Source: CAVSSX01 sp963730735 (GTDB lineage: Bacteria > Actinomycetota > Acidimicrobiia > Acidimicrobiales > RAAP-2). From it: 64,000 bases of DNA. Both the position numbers and the translations under genes were made by a program. Location: contig CAVSSX010000012.1 in the NCBI GenBank assembly GCA_963730735.1, positions 434,001 through 498,000 on the forward strand. The letters are read 5' to 3'. Positions 1 through 8,350 of this stretch are shown here, piece by piece. The notes beneath the pieces were generated by a model. The model saw nothing but the letters and a program-made list of their open reading frames with translations, ran no database searches and was not told where the DNA came from. How positions within the stretch are numbered: position 1 is the first letter of the stretch; each line of letters opens with the position of its first letter.

Positions 1-1
1 G

Positions 2-304
2 CTCAGCTTCCCGAACAACGGCGCCTACTGCGCCGCCAAGTCGGCCGAATGGTCCCTCACCAATGCCCTCCGCCAGGAGCTGGCCGCCCAGGGCACCCGG
101 GTCAGCGGGCTGCACGTCGGTTTCATGGACACGGACATGACCCGGGGCATCGACGCCCCGAAGGCCGATCCGGCCGACATCGCCCGCGTCGCCGTCGACG
201 GCATCGTGGCCGGTGACGCCGAGATCATCGCCGACGAGATCAGCACGCAGGTCCAAGCGGGACTGGCCGGCGGCGTCGCCGCGCTGTACCCCCAGCTCGC
301 CTGA
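2..304 (+). CDS. SDR family oxidoreductase, C-terminal part (cut by window edge)
   Basis: About 100 C-terminal residues of a short-chain dehydrogenase/reductase; the start lies outside the window. The visible part opens just before the catalytic YxxxK motif (YCAAK, residues 9-13 of the fragment). The helix and strand that normally follow are present, including a V-GFMDTDMT segment equivalent to the PG-x-T cofactor loop. The missing N-terminal part should carry the TGxxxGxG nucleotide-binding motif. Substrate cannot be predicted. It ends 41 bases before the next gene on the same strand. Confidence 0.85.
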   Translation, partial: LSFPNNGAYCAAKSAEWSLTNALRQELAAQGTRVSGLHVGFMDTDMTRGIDAPKADPADIARVAVDGIVAGDAEIIADEISTQVQAGLAGGVAALYPQLA

Positions 305-345
305 GGGACCGCTCCCCGGAGGACGGCCCTGCCTACGCTGGCGGC

Positions 346-804
346 ATGGACGGACGCAACCAGCACTTCACGTCGTGGCCCGAGGGCTACCGGACCATTG
401 CCCGCCTGAGTGCGGCGGTGGCCGCCTCGGGCCTCGAGCGGCCCCTGATCGAGCTGGTCAAGCTGCGGGCGTCCCAGATCAACGGGTGTGCCTACTGCCT
501 CGACATGCACTCCAAGGACGCCCGGGCCGCCGGCGAGTCCGAGCAGCGCCTGTACGCCCTGAGCGCCTGGCGGGAGACCTCGTTCTTCACCGAGCGCGAA
601 CGGTCCGCCCTGGCCCTGACCGAAGCCGTCACCCTGATCGCCGACACCCACGCCCCCCTCGACCTGGTCCAGCAGGCGGCCACGGTCTTCACGCCGGACG
701 AGCTCGAGAAGCTGGTCTACGCCATCATCGAGATCAACGCCTGGAACCGCCTGGCCATCACGACCGGCGCGTTCGAGCCGGGCAGCTACCAGCCGGGGGC
801 CTAG
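346..804 (+). CDS. carboxymuconolactone decarboxylase / AhpD-fold protein
   Basis: 152 residues matching the single-domain AhpD-like family (CMD fold). A CxxC pair within CAYCLDMH (about residues 48-55) is the redox-active site of alkylhydroperoxidase-type members. The helix before it (LIELVKLRASQINGC) and the later INAWNRLAI segment are typical. Members with this CxxC plus downstream His usually act as thiol peroxidases or disulfide reductases in oxidative defence; substrate unknown. It follows the SDR fragment on the same strand and is convergent with the methyltransferase downstream. No strong ribosome binding site is visible; the ATG is the first start before the conserved region. Confidence 0.85.
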   Translation: MDGRNQHFTSWPEGYRTIARLSAAVAASGLERPLIELVKLRASQINGCAYCLDMHSKDARAAGESEQRLYALSAWRETSFFTERERSALALTEAVTLIADTHAPLDLVQQAATVFTPDELEKLVYAIIEINAWNRLAITTGAFEPGSYQPGA

Positions 805-832
805 CCGACCGCTCGGCCGGCGGCGGCGGCCG

Positions 833-1646
833 TCAGGGCGTGCAGAGCAGCTCGCCGTGCAGGACGAAGAAGGCGGCGTCGGGCTCGGCCAACCACCGGC
901 GCCATCCCTCGGCCAGCCGCCCCAGGTCGGCCGGCGTGGCCAGCTGCTGGTCCACGGCCTGCTCGGCGAAACGTGACTCGGTGAGGCGCTCGGCCCACAG
1001 CTCTCCCCACCACTCCCGCTCGTCGGCGGTGGCGAACGACCAGGCGCTGGCCGAGACCACGACCTCGGAGAAGCCGGCGGCGCGCCCCCACCCGGCCAGG
1101 TGGCGGCGCCGCGTCGGGCTCACCGCCGACGCTGCGGGCCACCCGGCGATAGAGGGCCAACCACTCGGTCATCGCCTCGGAGCCGGGCGACCAGCACATG
1201 GCCCCGTAGTCGGCGTCACGGACGGCGACGACGCCGTCGAGGGCACAGACTCGCCGCATCTCGACGAGGGCGGCGACCGGGTCGGACAGATGCTGGAGGA
1301 CCTGGTGGGCGTGGACCACGTCGAAACTGCCGTCGGCCACGTCGAGGTGGTAGACGTCGCCCGGCTCGAACCGCAGGTTCACCTGTCGGCTGGACTCGGC
1401 CAGCCGGCGGGCCTCCTCGAGGACGCCGGGGGCGGCGTCGATGCCGAGCACCGAGCCCTCGGGGACCCGAGCGGCCAGACCGACCGTGATCGTCCCCGGG
1501 CCGCAGCCGACATCGAGCACCCGGGCGTCGGGGCGCACTCTCGGCAGGAGGTAGGCGGCGGAGTTCTCGACGCTGCGCTGGCGATGCGACCGCAGCACGG
1601 CGTCGTGGTGCCCGTGGAGGTAGCGCTCGGAGGGCCCACTCGTCAC
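833..1646 (-). CDS. class I SAM-dependent methyltransferase (one frameshift)
   Basis: About 270 residues after correction. The N-terminal two thirds contains the SAM-binding motif I (VLDVGCGPG), an acidic residue at the end of strand 2 (GIDAAPG), and FDVVHAHQVLQHL (motif II region), as in the UbiE/Methyltransf_11 family. The frame changes near 1107-1120 (one extra base in a GCGGCGCC stretch); the C-terminal 90 residues (HLAGWGRAAGF to GELLCTP) continue in the next frame. The GTG start at 1646 is chosen because similarity begins there (TSGPSERYLHGHHDAV is typical for these proteins). It is divergent from the F420-reductase-like gene, with about 80 bases between starts. Methyl acceptor unknown. 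Confidence 0.75.
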
Positions 1647-1724
1647 CCGGTCAGTTCTAGCCGCCGCACCTCCGGTCGAGCCCGCGGCCGGAACAAGGGT
1701 GACGGCGAGGGAGTTGTACCGGGC

Positions 1725-2390
1725 ATGACGACCATCGGCATCATCGGGAGCGGCAACATCGGCGGGACGGTGGCGGCGCTGGCCGTGGCCGCCGGACACG
1801 AGGTCATCCTGAGCAACTCACGCGGGCCCGAGACACTGCGGGACCTGGCCGACGGACTCGGACCGCGGGCCCGGGCCGGCACGACCGAGGAGGCGGCGTC
1901 GGGCGAGCTGGTGCTGGTGTCGGTGCCGCTGACCGCCTACGGGGCGATCGCTGCGCTACCGCTGGCCGGCAAGGTGGTGATGGACACCGGCAACTACTAC
2001 CCGGGTCGCGACGGGGTGCTCCCGGACCTCGAGGCGAAGACGGTCACCGACACCGGATACCTGGCCCGCCAGCTCCCCGGTGCGTCGGTCGTCAAGGTCT
2101 TCAACAACATCTTCTACAAGCACCTCGAGCACCTGGCCCGTCCGGCCGGGGCCGCCGACCGCTCGGCGTTGCCCATCGCCGGCGACGACGACGCCGCCAA
2201 GGCGGCGGTGGTGGCCTTCGTGGACTCGATCGGCTACGACGCCGTCGACGCCGGGCCGCTCTCCGAGAGCTGGCGGCTCCAGTCGGGCTCGCCGGCCTAC
2301 GGCGCCCCGTACGGGCCCTTCGCCGACGAACAGGGGACGCCGGCCGACGCCAGTGCCATCCGCTCGGCTCTGGCCGAGGCGACGCGGTAG
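1725..2390 (+). CDS. NADPH-dependent F420 reductase-like Rossmann protein
   Basis: 221 residues. The N-terminal Rossmann motif GIIGSGNIGGTVA (about residues 5-17) followed by HEVILSNSRGPE is the signature of the F420_oxidored (NADP_Rossmann) family, including coenzyme F420:NADPH oxidoreductase and many uncharacterised relatives. A VVMDTGNYYPGRDG stretch and VVKVFNNIFY (around residues 85 and 125) also match this family. Likely role: hydride transfer between NADP(H) and a deazaflavin or other acceptor in the cytoplasm, which would suit a region rich in LLM-type F420/flavin enzymes. The ATG gives the complete nucleotide-binding fold. Convergent with the TetR gene downstream. Confidence 0.75.
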   Translation: MTTIGIIGSGNIGGTVAALAVAAGHEVILSNSRGPETLRDLADGLGPRARAGTTEEAASGELVLVSVPLTAYGAIAALPLAGKVVMDTGNYYPGRDGVLPDLEAKTVTDTGYLARQLPGASVVKVFNNIFYKHLEHLARPAGAADRSALPIAGDDDAAKAAVVAFVDSIGYDAVDAGPLSESWRLQSGSPAYGAPYGPFADEQGTPADASAIRSALAEATR

Positions 2391-2410
2391 GCCCAATCGG
2401 TCGGCGTGGG

Positions 2411-3039
2411 TCAGGCGGGTCCGGCGACCTCGGCCGGGTAGCGGAGCCCGTCGAGGATCATCGCCACCAGGCGCTCGACCTGCTCGGTCGGGAGGGCCGG
2501 GTTGGTGCAGACCGGGCTCACCAGCTGGGTCACGTCCGACCCGTCGACGTCGTCGCGGATGACCCCGGCCTCCCGGGCCCGGCCGATGACCAGGTCGAAG
2601 GCCCCGTCGATCAATTCGCGCGAGCGCGGGCGAAGTTCCGGCTTCTTCTCGAAGGCCTGCTGCAGCTCGCCCAGCAGCGTCTGCTTGGTCCGGGCGTAGC
2701 GGACGAAGGCGGCGAAGAAGGCCACCACCGCCGGCCACGGCTCCAGGGTGGCCACGGCCGGGTGGCCGCCTCGGACAGCTCCTGGACGTCGGAGCTGTAG
2801 ACGGCCTCGACCAGGTCGATCCGCTGGGGGAAGTTGCGGTACAGCGTGCCCACGCCGACACCGGCCCTCTTGGCGATCGACTCCATCGCCGCCCCCACGC
2901 CGGCCTCGGCGAACACCTCACGGGCCGCCGCCACCAGGCGTTCCTGGTTGCGCAGCGCGTCGGCCCGCTTGGGCTTCGCCGGCTCCTGGCCCTCGGCGAC
3001 CGGGGCCTCGCTCAGTGACGTCTCGACCTGTTGGCTCAT
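2411..3039 (-). CDS. TetR/AcrR family transcriptional repressor (one frameshift)
   Basis: About 209 residues after correction. The N-terminal helix-turn-helix is clear: LVAAAREVFAEAGVGAAMESIAKRAGV then GVGTLYRNFPQRIDLVEAVY (about residues 30-80). The C-terminal ligand-binding part (TLEPWPAVVAFFAAF to PAEVAGPA) is in another frame; the break lies near 2750-2760 in GGCCACCCGGCCGTGG and is explained by one missing G. It is divergent from the DHA2 efflux pump at 3146. The 106-base gap holds a nested inverted repeat over the pump promoter, so repression of the pump, and probably of itself, is likely. Effector unknown. Confidence 0.8.
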
Positions 3040-3066
3040 GAACTCTTCGATTCGTAGGCCTATGGG

Positions 3067-3113
3067 TTGCTAAACGGAAGGACCCTCCGTATACTAACCG
3101 GAGGAACCATCCG
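3067..3113 (+). promoter_or_regulatory. promoter with nested TetR-type operator
   Basis: A promoter-like pair TTGCTA (3067-3072), 17 bases, TATACT (3090-3095) faces the MFS gene. It overlaps two nested inverted repeats: the outer arms CGGAAGG (3075-3081) and CCATCCG (3107-3113) match at 6 of 7 positions, and the inner arms CCTCCG (3084-3089) and CGGAGG (3099-3104) match perfectly. A repressor bound here would cover both the spacer and the -10. The neighbouring divergent TetR gene is the obvious candidate. The site is read directly from sequence; its function is inferred. Confidence 0.6.
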
Positions 3114-3145
3114 CTTGCATCCTACCAGCGGGAAGGAAGTTTTCA

Positions 3146-4699
3146 ATGCCCTCATCCACCCTTAGCAGCGCGCGCCCCGATGCCGACCGGTCGACCTCCC
3201 GTCACGCACCGGGCACCCTCCGACACCGGCTCACCCACCCCTCCGTCTTCCTGTTCGTGATCCTGGCCGCCCAGATGATGGTGGTCCTCGACACGACCAT
3301 CGTCAACGTGGCCCTGCCCCACATCCAGGCCAGCCTCGACTTCTCGAGCGGCAGCCTCTCGTGGGTGCTCAACGCCTACATCCTGGCCTTCGGCGGCCTC
3401 CTGCTCCTCGGCGCTCGGGCCGGCGACCTCTTCGGCCGCCGGCGGATCTTCCTGCTCGGCATCGCCATCTTCACCTTGAGCTCGCTGATCGGCGGCCTGG
3501 CCCCGGTCGGCTGGATGCTGCTGGCCGCCCGGGCCACCCAGGGGATCGGGGCCGCCCTGGCCGCCCCCTCGGCCCTCTCGCTCCTCACCACCGTCTTCGC
3601 CGACGGCGAGCAGCGGGTGCGGGCCATCGGCCTCTACACCACGGTCTCGGCCGCCGGTGGGGCCACCGGCCTGGTGGCCGGCGGCCTGTTGACCCAGTTC
3701 GTCTCGTGGCGCTGGGTGATGTTCGTGAACGTCCCCATCGGGGCGGTCGTCTGGCTGCTCGGGCGGGAGGTCATCGTGGAGACCGAGCGTCGTCGGGGCC
3801 GGTTCGACCTGGTCGGGGCGCTCACCTGCACGGTCGGGGTCTCGGCCATCGTGTTCGGGCTGGTCGAGGCGGGGTCGTCGGGCTGGACCAGTCCGGTCAC
3901 CGTGGTGGCCCTGGTGGTGGGGCTGGCCCTGGTCGGGCTGTTCCTCCGCCAGGAGGCACGGGTGGAGGAGCCCATCCTGCCGCTGCGCCTCCTGACCCAC
4001 CGCACCCGGAGCTCGGCCAATGCCAGCCGGGCCCTGCTCTACGCCGGCTTCTACGGGCTCTTCTACTTCATGGCCCAGTTCCTCCAGGACGTCCAGGGGT
4101 ACTCGCCCCTCACCACCGGCCTGGCCTTCCTGCCGATGCCCCTCTCGGTCTTCGCCTCGTCCCAGCTGACCAGCCGGGTCCTGCTGCGCCGTCTGCCGCA
4201 GAAGGCGGTCATGGCCCTCGGGACGGCGGTGGCCACGCTGGGCCTGGCGCTGGCCACCCAGGTGGACGCCAGCACCAGCTACCTCCAGATCGTGGTGTCG
4301 TTGGTGCTGATCGGGGCGGGCAGCGGGACGGCCTTCGTCGCCGTCACCTCGGCCTCGCTGGCCGAGGTGGCCCCGGCCGATGCCGGTGCCGCCTCGGGGC
4401 TGGTCAACGTGTCCCAGCAGATCGGTGCGGCGCTCGGTCTGGCCGTGCTGGTCACCATCTTCGACTCGTTGCTCGGCCACGCCAAGCTCCAGCCGGGGGT
4501 GGGGACGTCGGCCCACGCCGCCTCGGTGGTGCACGCCATCGACGGCGTCTTCGCCTTCGGCGCCCTGTTCGCCCTGGCCGCCCTGGTGACCATCCTGGTC
4601 GGCATCCAGAAGGTGCCGTCGGCCGCCTCGGCGCCGGCGGTCGACGAGGTCGACGAGGAGGGCGAGCTCCTGGAGCTGGCCGCCGTCGGCGAGGCCTGA
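3146..4699 (+). CDS. DHA2-family (EmrB/QacA type) MFS drug efflux transporter
   Basis: 517 residues with about 14 hydrophobic segments, the size and topology of DHA2 proton antiporters of the inner membrane. Hallmarks: the TM1 motif D1 LDTTIVNVALP (residues about 49-59), motif A GARAGDLFGRRR after TM2, and the motif C region in TM5 (SAAGGATGLVAGG). An acidic tail (VDEVDEEGELLELA) ends the protein. A strong ribosome binding site GGAAGGAAG lies 6-7 bases before the ATG. It is divergent from a TetR repressor with a shared operator, the classic arrangement for a drug- or metabolite-induced pump. Substrate unknown. Confidence 0.88.
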   Translation: MPSSTLSSARPDADRSTSRHAPGTLRHRLTHPSVFLFVILAAQMMVVLDTTIVNVALPHIQASLDFSSGSLSWVLNAYILAFGGLLLLGARAGDLFGRRRIFLLGIAIFTLSSLIGGLAPVGWMLLAARATQGIGAALAAPSALSLLTTVFADGEQRVRAIGLYTTVSAAGGATGLVAGGLLTQFVSWRWVMFVNVPIGAVVWLLGREVIVETERRRGRFDLVGALTCTVGVSAIVFGLVEAGSSGWTSPVTVVALVVGLALVGLFLRQEARVEEPILPLRLLTHRTRSSANASRALLYAGFYGLFYFMAQFLQDVQGYSPLTTGLAFLPMPLSVFASSQLTSRVLLRRLPQKAVMALGTAVATLGLALATQVDASTSYLQIVVSLVLIGAGSGTAFVAVTSASLAEVAPADAGAASGLVNVSQQIGAALGLAVLVTIFDSLLGHAKLQPGVGTSAHAASVVHAIDGVFAFGALFALAALVTILVGIQKVPSAASAPAVDEVDEEGELLELAAVGEA

Positions 4700-4715
4700 T
4701 CCCCCGACCCGGGTC

Positions 4716-4751
4716 CCACCGGTCCCGTCCGGCCATGGACGGGACCGGTGG
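4716..4751 (+). terminator. perfect 15-bp hairpin after the MFS gene
   Basis: The 15-base arms (4716-4730 and 4737-4751) are perfectly complementary, with a 6-base loop (GGCCAT), 16 bases after the MFS stop. No T-tract follows, as is common in high-GC actinobacteria. It probably ends the pump transcript before the YihY gene. Confidence 0.65.
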
Positions 4752-4849
4752 CCCGGCGCGCCGACATCGGATCCGGACAGAGCTGCGGCGGATAGCGTTG
4801 GCGCTTCCCGCCGGCTGACGAGGGCCGGCGAAGGTGGAACGAGCGCTCC

Positions 4850-5821
4850 GTGGGAAAGTCCGACGATGGCCAGGCCGAGACGGGAGCCACTGAGGCTCGG
4901 GAGACCCGGCGCCACCAGGTGGTGACCTGGGTCAACGCCCGGTCCGAGCCCTACCGCCGGACCCAGGCCGGCTCGCTCCTCACCGAGCTGATCCGCCGGG
5001 ACAAGGAGTCGGCGGGTGGGGTGACCGGCAGCGCCATCGCCTTCCGGCTCTTCTTGTTCTTCGTCCCCCTGCTGCTCTTCGTGATCGGGGTCTTCGGCCT
5101 CATCTCGGGCTTCGTCAGCGCCCACGACGTCGAGACGACCATCGGGGCCGGCGGCGGGCTGTCCAAGCAGATCAGAGCGGCGTTCGCCGAGCCGGGCGCC
5201 GCCCGGTGGGTGGCCACCGGGCTCGGCTTGGTCGGCATGCTCACCGCCGGGCGGTCGCTCAGCAAGGTGCTGATCTCCTCGAGCGCCATCGCCTGGCGGG
5301 TGCCCACACCGAAGAAGACCCCGATGCGGACCATCGGCACGGTCGCCGGTCTCGTCTGCGTCATGGGGCTCATGTCGATCCTGGTCAACCGACTCCGTGA
5401 GGACTACGGCCTGGGCGTCGCCGGCCCGTCGCTGTTGCTGGCGCTGGTCGTCTACCTGGTGGCCTGGATCGGGCTGACCAACTTCCTCCCCCACGCCACC
5501 CCCGACCCCGGGGCCCGACTGCCGGGCTCGGTCCTGGTCGCCCTCACCATCGTGGCCATGCAGGGCGTCAGCGAGCTGTACCTGCCGGACAAGATCAGCC
5601 GGGCCAGCCAGCTCTACGGGGCCATCGGCACCACGGTGGTCACCCTCGGCTGGTTCTTCTTCCTCGGCCGGTCGATCGCCCTGTCCACCGAGATCAACGC
5701 CGTGGTCTTCGAGCACTTCGGCAGCATCACCACCCGCGTGTTCTCACTCCCGGGCCTGCGGGTCCTCCCCCGCCGCTCGGCCCGCCTCCGGGCCTTCTTC
5801 GACCTCGAGGAGGGGCAGTGA
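4850..5821 (+). CDS. YihY/BrkB family inner-membrane protein
   Basis: 323 residues with about six membrane segments in the UPF0761 (YihY/BrkB, formerly misnamed RNase BN) arrangement. The conserved N-terminal GSAIAFRLFLFFVPLLLFVIG segment corresponds to the family's A-Y-x-x-F-P/L-P-L region, and the late LYGAIGTTVVTLGWFFFLG segment (about residues 255-275) is typical. Charged N- and C-terminal tails are predicted cytoplasmic. No biochemical function is established for the family; a transport or exporter role is often proposed. The GTG start (4850) is preceded by GGTGGAACGAG, a modest ribosome binding site. Confidence 0.8.
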   Translation: MGKSDDGQAETGATEARETRRHQVVTWVNARSEPYRRTQAGSLLTELIRRDKESAGGVTGSAIAFRLFLFFVPLLLFVIGVFGLISGFVSAHDVETTIGAGGGLSKQIRAAFAEPGAARWVATGLGLVGMLTAGRSLSKVLISSSAIAWRVPTPKKTPMRTIGTVAGLVCVMGLMSILVNRLREDYGLGVAGPSLLLALVVYLVAWIGLTNFLPHATPDPGARLPGSVLVALTIVAMQGVSELYLPDKISRASQLYGAIGTTVVTLGWFFFLGRSIALSTEINAVVFEHFGSITTRVFSLPGLRVLPRRSARLRAFFDLEEGQ

Positions 5822-5887
5822 CCCGCCCACCGGGGCACGGTCGCGCGAAGCTGTCGACGACCCGTCCGGCGAACCTGAGGAACCTCG

Positions 5888-6364
5888 ATGCCCGATACCG
5901 AATTCCTGACCGACCGGATCGAGGTGACCCGGCCCATCCCGGCGTCGCCCACCGCCATCTTCGACATCGTGCGCAGTCCGGCCGGCCAGGTGGCCATCGA
6001 TGCCTCGGGCATGCTGCAGGACTTCACCGGCGAGCCGGCCGAGAAGGTGGGCGACACCTTCGTCGTGCATATGGACCGCGAGTCGTTGAACGACATGCCG
6101 CTCGGCCACTACGACGTGACCGTGCACATCATCCGTTTCGAGCCGGACCGGGAGATCGCCTGGAATCTCGGGCCGGAGGCCCGGGTGCCCCACTACTACG
6201 GGTACCGCCTGGAGCCGGCCGGGGACGGGATCACCAACGTGACCTCCTACTACGACTGGTCCGAGGTGGAGGGCGACCTGAAGGAGCGGTTCCCGATCGT
6301 GCCCGACACGGCCCTGCGGGCCACCCTCGGCATCCTGGAGCGGACGGTCAAGAAGGGCCTCTGA
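5888..6364 (+). CDS. SRPBCC (START/Bet v1-like) family protein
   Basis: 158 residues of the SRPBCC ligand-binding fold. It opens with RIEVTRPIPASPTAIFDIV, the usual first strand plus helix of polyketide cyclase/CoxG-like members, and has late aromatic strands (PHYYGYRLEP, NVTSYYDW). These proteins bind hydrophobic ligands or act as cyclases or aromatases; nothing here fixes the ligand. A GAGGAACCTCG ribosome binding region precedes the ATG. It is convergent with the LLM oxidoreductase at 6398. Confidence 0.75.
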   Translation: MPDTEFLTDRIEVTRPIPASPTAIFDIVRSPAGQVAIDASGMLQDFTGEPAEKVGDTFVVHMDRESLNDMPLGHYDVTVHIIRFEPDREIAWNLGPEARVPHYYGYRLEPAGDGITNVTSYYDWSEVEGDLKERFPIVPDTALRATLGILERTVKKGL

Positions 6365-6397
6365 CCACCGGCCACTGACCACCGGCCCCGGCCGGGG

Positions 6398-7260
6398 CTA
6401 CAGGCCGTAGCGCTCGGCGAAGGCCGAGAGGGCGTCGCGCTTGGCCTCGAGCGGAGGCGACGCCCCGGTCGCCGGGGGGCCACGGGGCCGAGATGGTCGC
6501 CGTCACGCCCCGGGCGGCCAGTTCGGCGTGCAGGTCGGGCGACGGCACCGCCTCGGGGATCACCATGGTCATGGGAGGCCCGGCCGACGGGTGGGGCGCC
6601 GCCGCCGTGACCCGGCGGGCCTCGGCCAGGGCGTCGAGCAGCGTCCACACCTCCTCCAGCGGGTAGTTCATCCCGAGCCAGCCGTCGTGGCGGGCCGCCC
6701 GGCGCAGGGCGGCCCGGGCCTTGCCGCCGACCAGGATCGGCGGCGGGTCGGACGGCGACGGCTCCATGGCCACCTCGCCGACGCCCTGGACCGAGGCCCG
6801 CCCGGTGTGCAGGAGCTGGCGGATGAGGTCGAGGTCGGCCTCCATCCGCTTGCCGCGCGTCGCCGGGTCGTGGCCGAGCAGCGAGATCTCCTCGGTCAGC
6901 CACCCGGCCCCGACGCCGAGGGCGAACCGCCCGCCCGAGAGCACCGACAGGGTGCCGGCCGACTTGGCCACCGTCCAGGGGTCGCGGCATGGTCACGATG
7001 TAGACGTAGGTCATCACCCGAAGGCGCGAGGTGACGGCCAGGATGGCGGCGGCCGTCGTCATCGGGTCGACGAACTCGCTGGTCGGGACGAACGGGTTCT
7101 CGCCCGAGGGGTGGACCGAGGTGAAGCCGACCGGCAGCGCCACGTGGTCGGCCAGGGCCACACCGGTGAAGCCCACCGCCTCGGCCTCCCGGGCGATGTC
7201 GAGGATCTGGGCCGGGTCCTCGAACATGATCGGGAGCCAGTGCTCCAGCGCCGCCGCCAC
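6398..7260 (-). CDS. LLM-class flavin/F420-dependent oxidoreductase (two frameshifts)
   Basis: About 286 residues after two +1 corrections. N-terminal: HWLPIMFEDPAQILDIAREAEAVGFTGVALADHV, the first TIM-barrel strand and helix of luciferase-like monooxygenases. Middle: TLSVLSGGRFALGVGAGWLTEE, the conserved GR-LGVGAGW cofactor loop, and PPILVGGKA. C-terminal: PLEAKRDALSAFAERYGL, the usual end. The first break is at about 6985 (ATGCCGCGACCC, one C too many), the second in the G6 run at 6474-6479. The GTG at 7260 is the first start before similarity. It lies 40 bases after the SDR and is probably in one operon with the SDR and LLM upstream. Such enzymes oxidise alcohols or reduce enones with F420 or FMN; substrate unknown. 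Confidence 0.75.
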
Positions 7261-7300
7261 GGTCAGTCGCCCCCGCCCGGGAGCCGGTCCCGGCCGGGCC

Positions 7301-8136
7301 TCACCGGCTGACGCCCATCGCCTGGCCGGGCGGCAAGGGCGGCTCGTCGAAGTCGAAGGGGTTCTTGGCCAGGATCGCCCCGTCGACGTACAGCATCTGG
7401 CCGGTGACGTAGGCCGAGAGGTCGGAGAGGAAGAAGAGGACCGCCTGGGCGATGTCGCTCGTCTTGCCGAGCGACGCCAACTTCCCGTCGGCCAACTCCT
7501 CGGCGTCCACGCCGCGCGTGAAGGCCACCCGGGGGCTGGCCACCGAGCCCGGGGCGACGCCGTTGATCCGGACCTCGGCCCCCCGGAACTCCCACGCCGC
7601 CGTCTTGATGAGGTGCCGTAGGCCGGCCTTGGCCACCCCGTAGGACGAGTGGAAGGGGGCGCTGGCATGCCGTTCATCGAGCCGATGAAGACCATCGAGC
7701 CGTGGCGCTGCTCGATCAGCACCCGTCCGAACGAGCGCATGACCAAGAAGGCGTGGCGCACCACCATGCCCTGCACCCAGTCCCAGTCCTCTTCCGACAT
7801 CTCGGTGATCCGCCCGTAGCGGGCCATGCCGATGATGTCGACCACCCCGTGGATCTGGCCGAACTCGGCCACCGCGTGGCTGACCATCTCCTCCACGTCG
7901 TCGGCGTTACGGACGTCGCCGACGTGCGGGATGCCGTTGATCTCCTTGGCCACCGCCTCGGCCCGGGGTGCGTCGATGTCCACGCACAGGACCCGGCCGC
8001 CGAAGGCGGCGATGGCGTGGGCCGTCTGGCGCCCCATGCCTCGTCCGGCCCCGATGACCACGAACCCCCGGCCGTCGAGCTGGAGCATGTTGCGGTAGTC
8101 GGGGACGGGTGACGTGTCGATGCCGTCGAGTTCCAT
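7301..8136 (-). CDS. SDR family oxidoreductase (one frameshift)
   Basis: About 278 residues after correction. The nucleotide-binding motif GAGRGMGR (about residues 29-36) and the acidic residue after strand 2 (VDID) suggest NAD(H) preference. The N-terminal part ends in FIGSMNGM, the catalytic Ser region. The frame then changes near 7668 (one base missing), and the continuation HSSYGVAKAG supplies the YxxxK catalytic pair. The end (LYVDGAILAKNPFDF) is typical of classical SDRs. The ribosome binding site AAAGAGGTAGG lies 6 bases before the ATG. It sits between two LLM oxidoreductases on the same strand, suggesting consecutive redox steps on one substrate. Confidence 0.8.
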
Positions 8137-8141
8137 GCTGC

Positions 8142-8336
8142 CTACCTCTTTCCCATCGTCGTCCGTCGTGGACGTCTGCCGGCCCCGGCCCGATCGATCA
8201 CCCCGGCTCGGGGTCGCTCGGCCGTCGGCTCCTCGGTGGCCCGCCCGTCGTCACCGTCGGGCGGCGCTGCGGCTGCGGCCTGCGCCGCCTCCTTGGCCAG
8301 TCGTTGTTGCTCTCGGAGGAGGCCGATGAGGTCCAT
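8142..8336 (-). CDS. small hypothetical protein
   Basis: A 64-residue reading frame that fits tightly between the LLM gene (stop 14 bases upstream) and the SDR (start 5 bases downstream), on the same strand. The N-terminal half is an amphipathic Ala/Gln/Glu-rich helix (DLIGLLREQQRLAKEAAQAAAAA); the C-terminal half is Pro/Arg-rich and probably disordered. No family is recognised. The tight packing supports it being real and translationally coupled, but composition alone cannot exclude a chance frame. Confidence 0.45.
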   Translation of the reverse strand: MDLIGLLREQQRLAKEAAQAAAAAPPDGDDGRATEEPTAERPRAGVIDRAGAGRRPRRTTMGKR

Positions 8337-8350
8337 CGTGGCGCCGGCGA

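Noticed and set aside
3152..5716. Long minus-strand open frame (854 codons) opposite the MFS and YihY genes
   Set aside because: Composed of Gly/Asp/Gln/Arg-rich low-complexity sequence, typical of antisense frames in high-GC DNA; the plus-strand frames carry clear transporter motifs.
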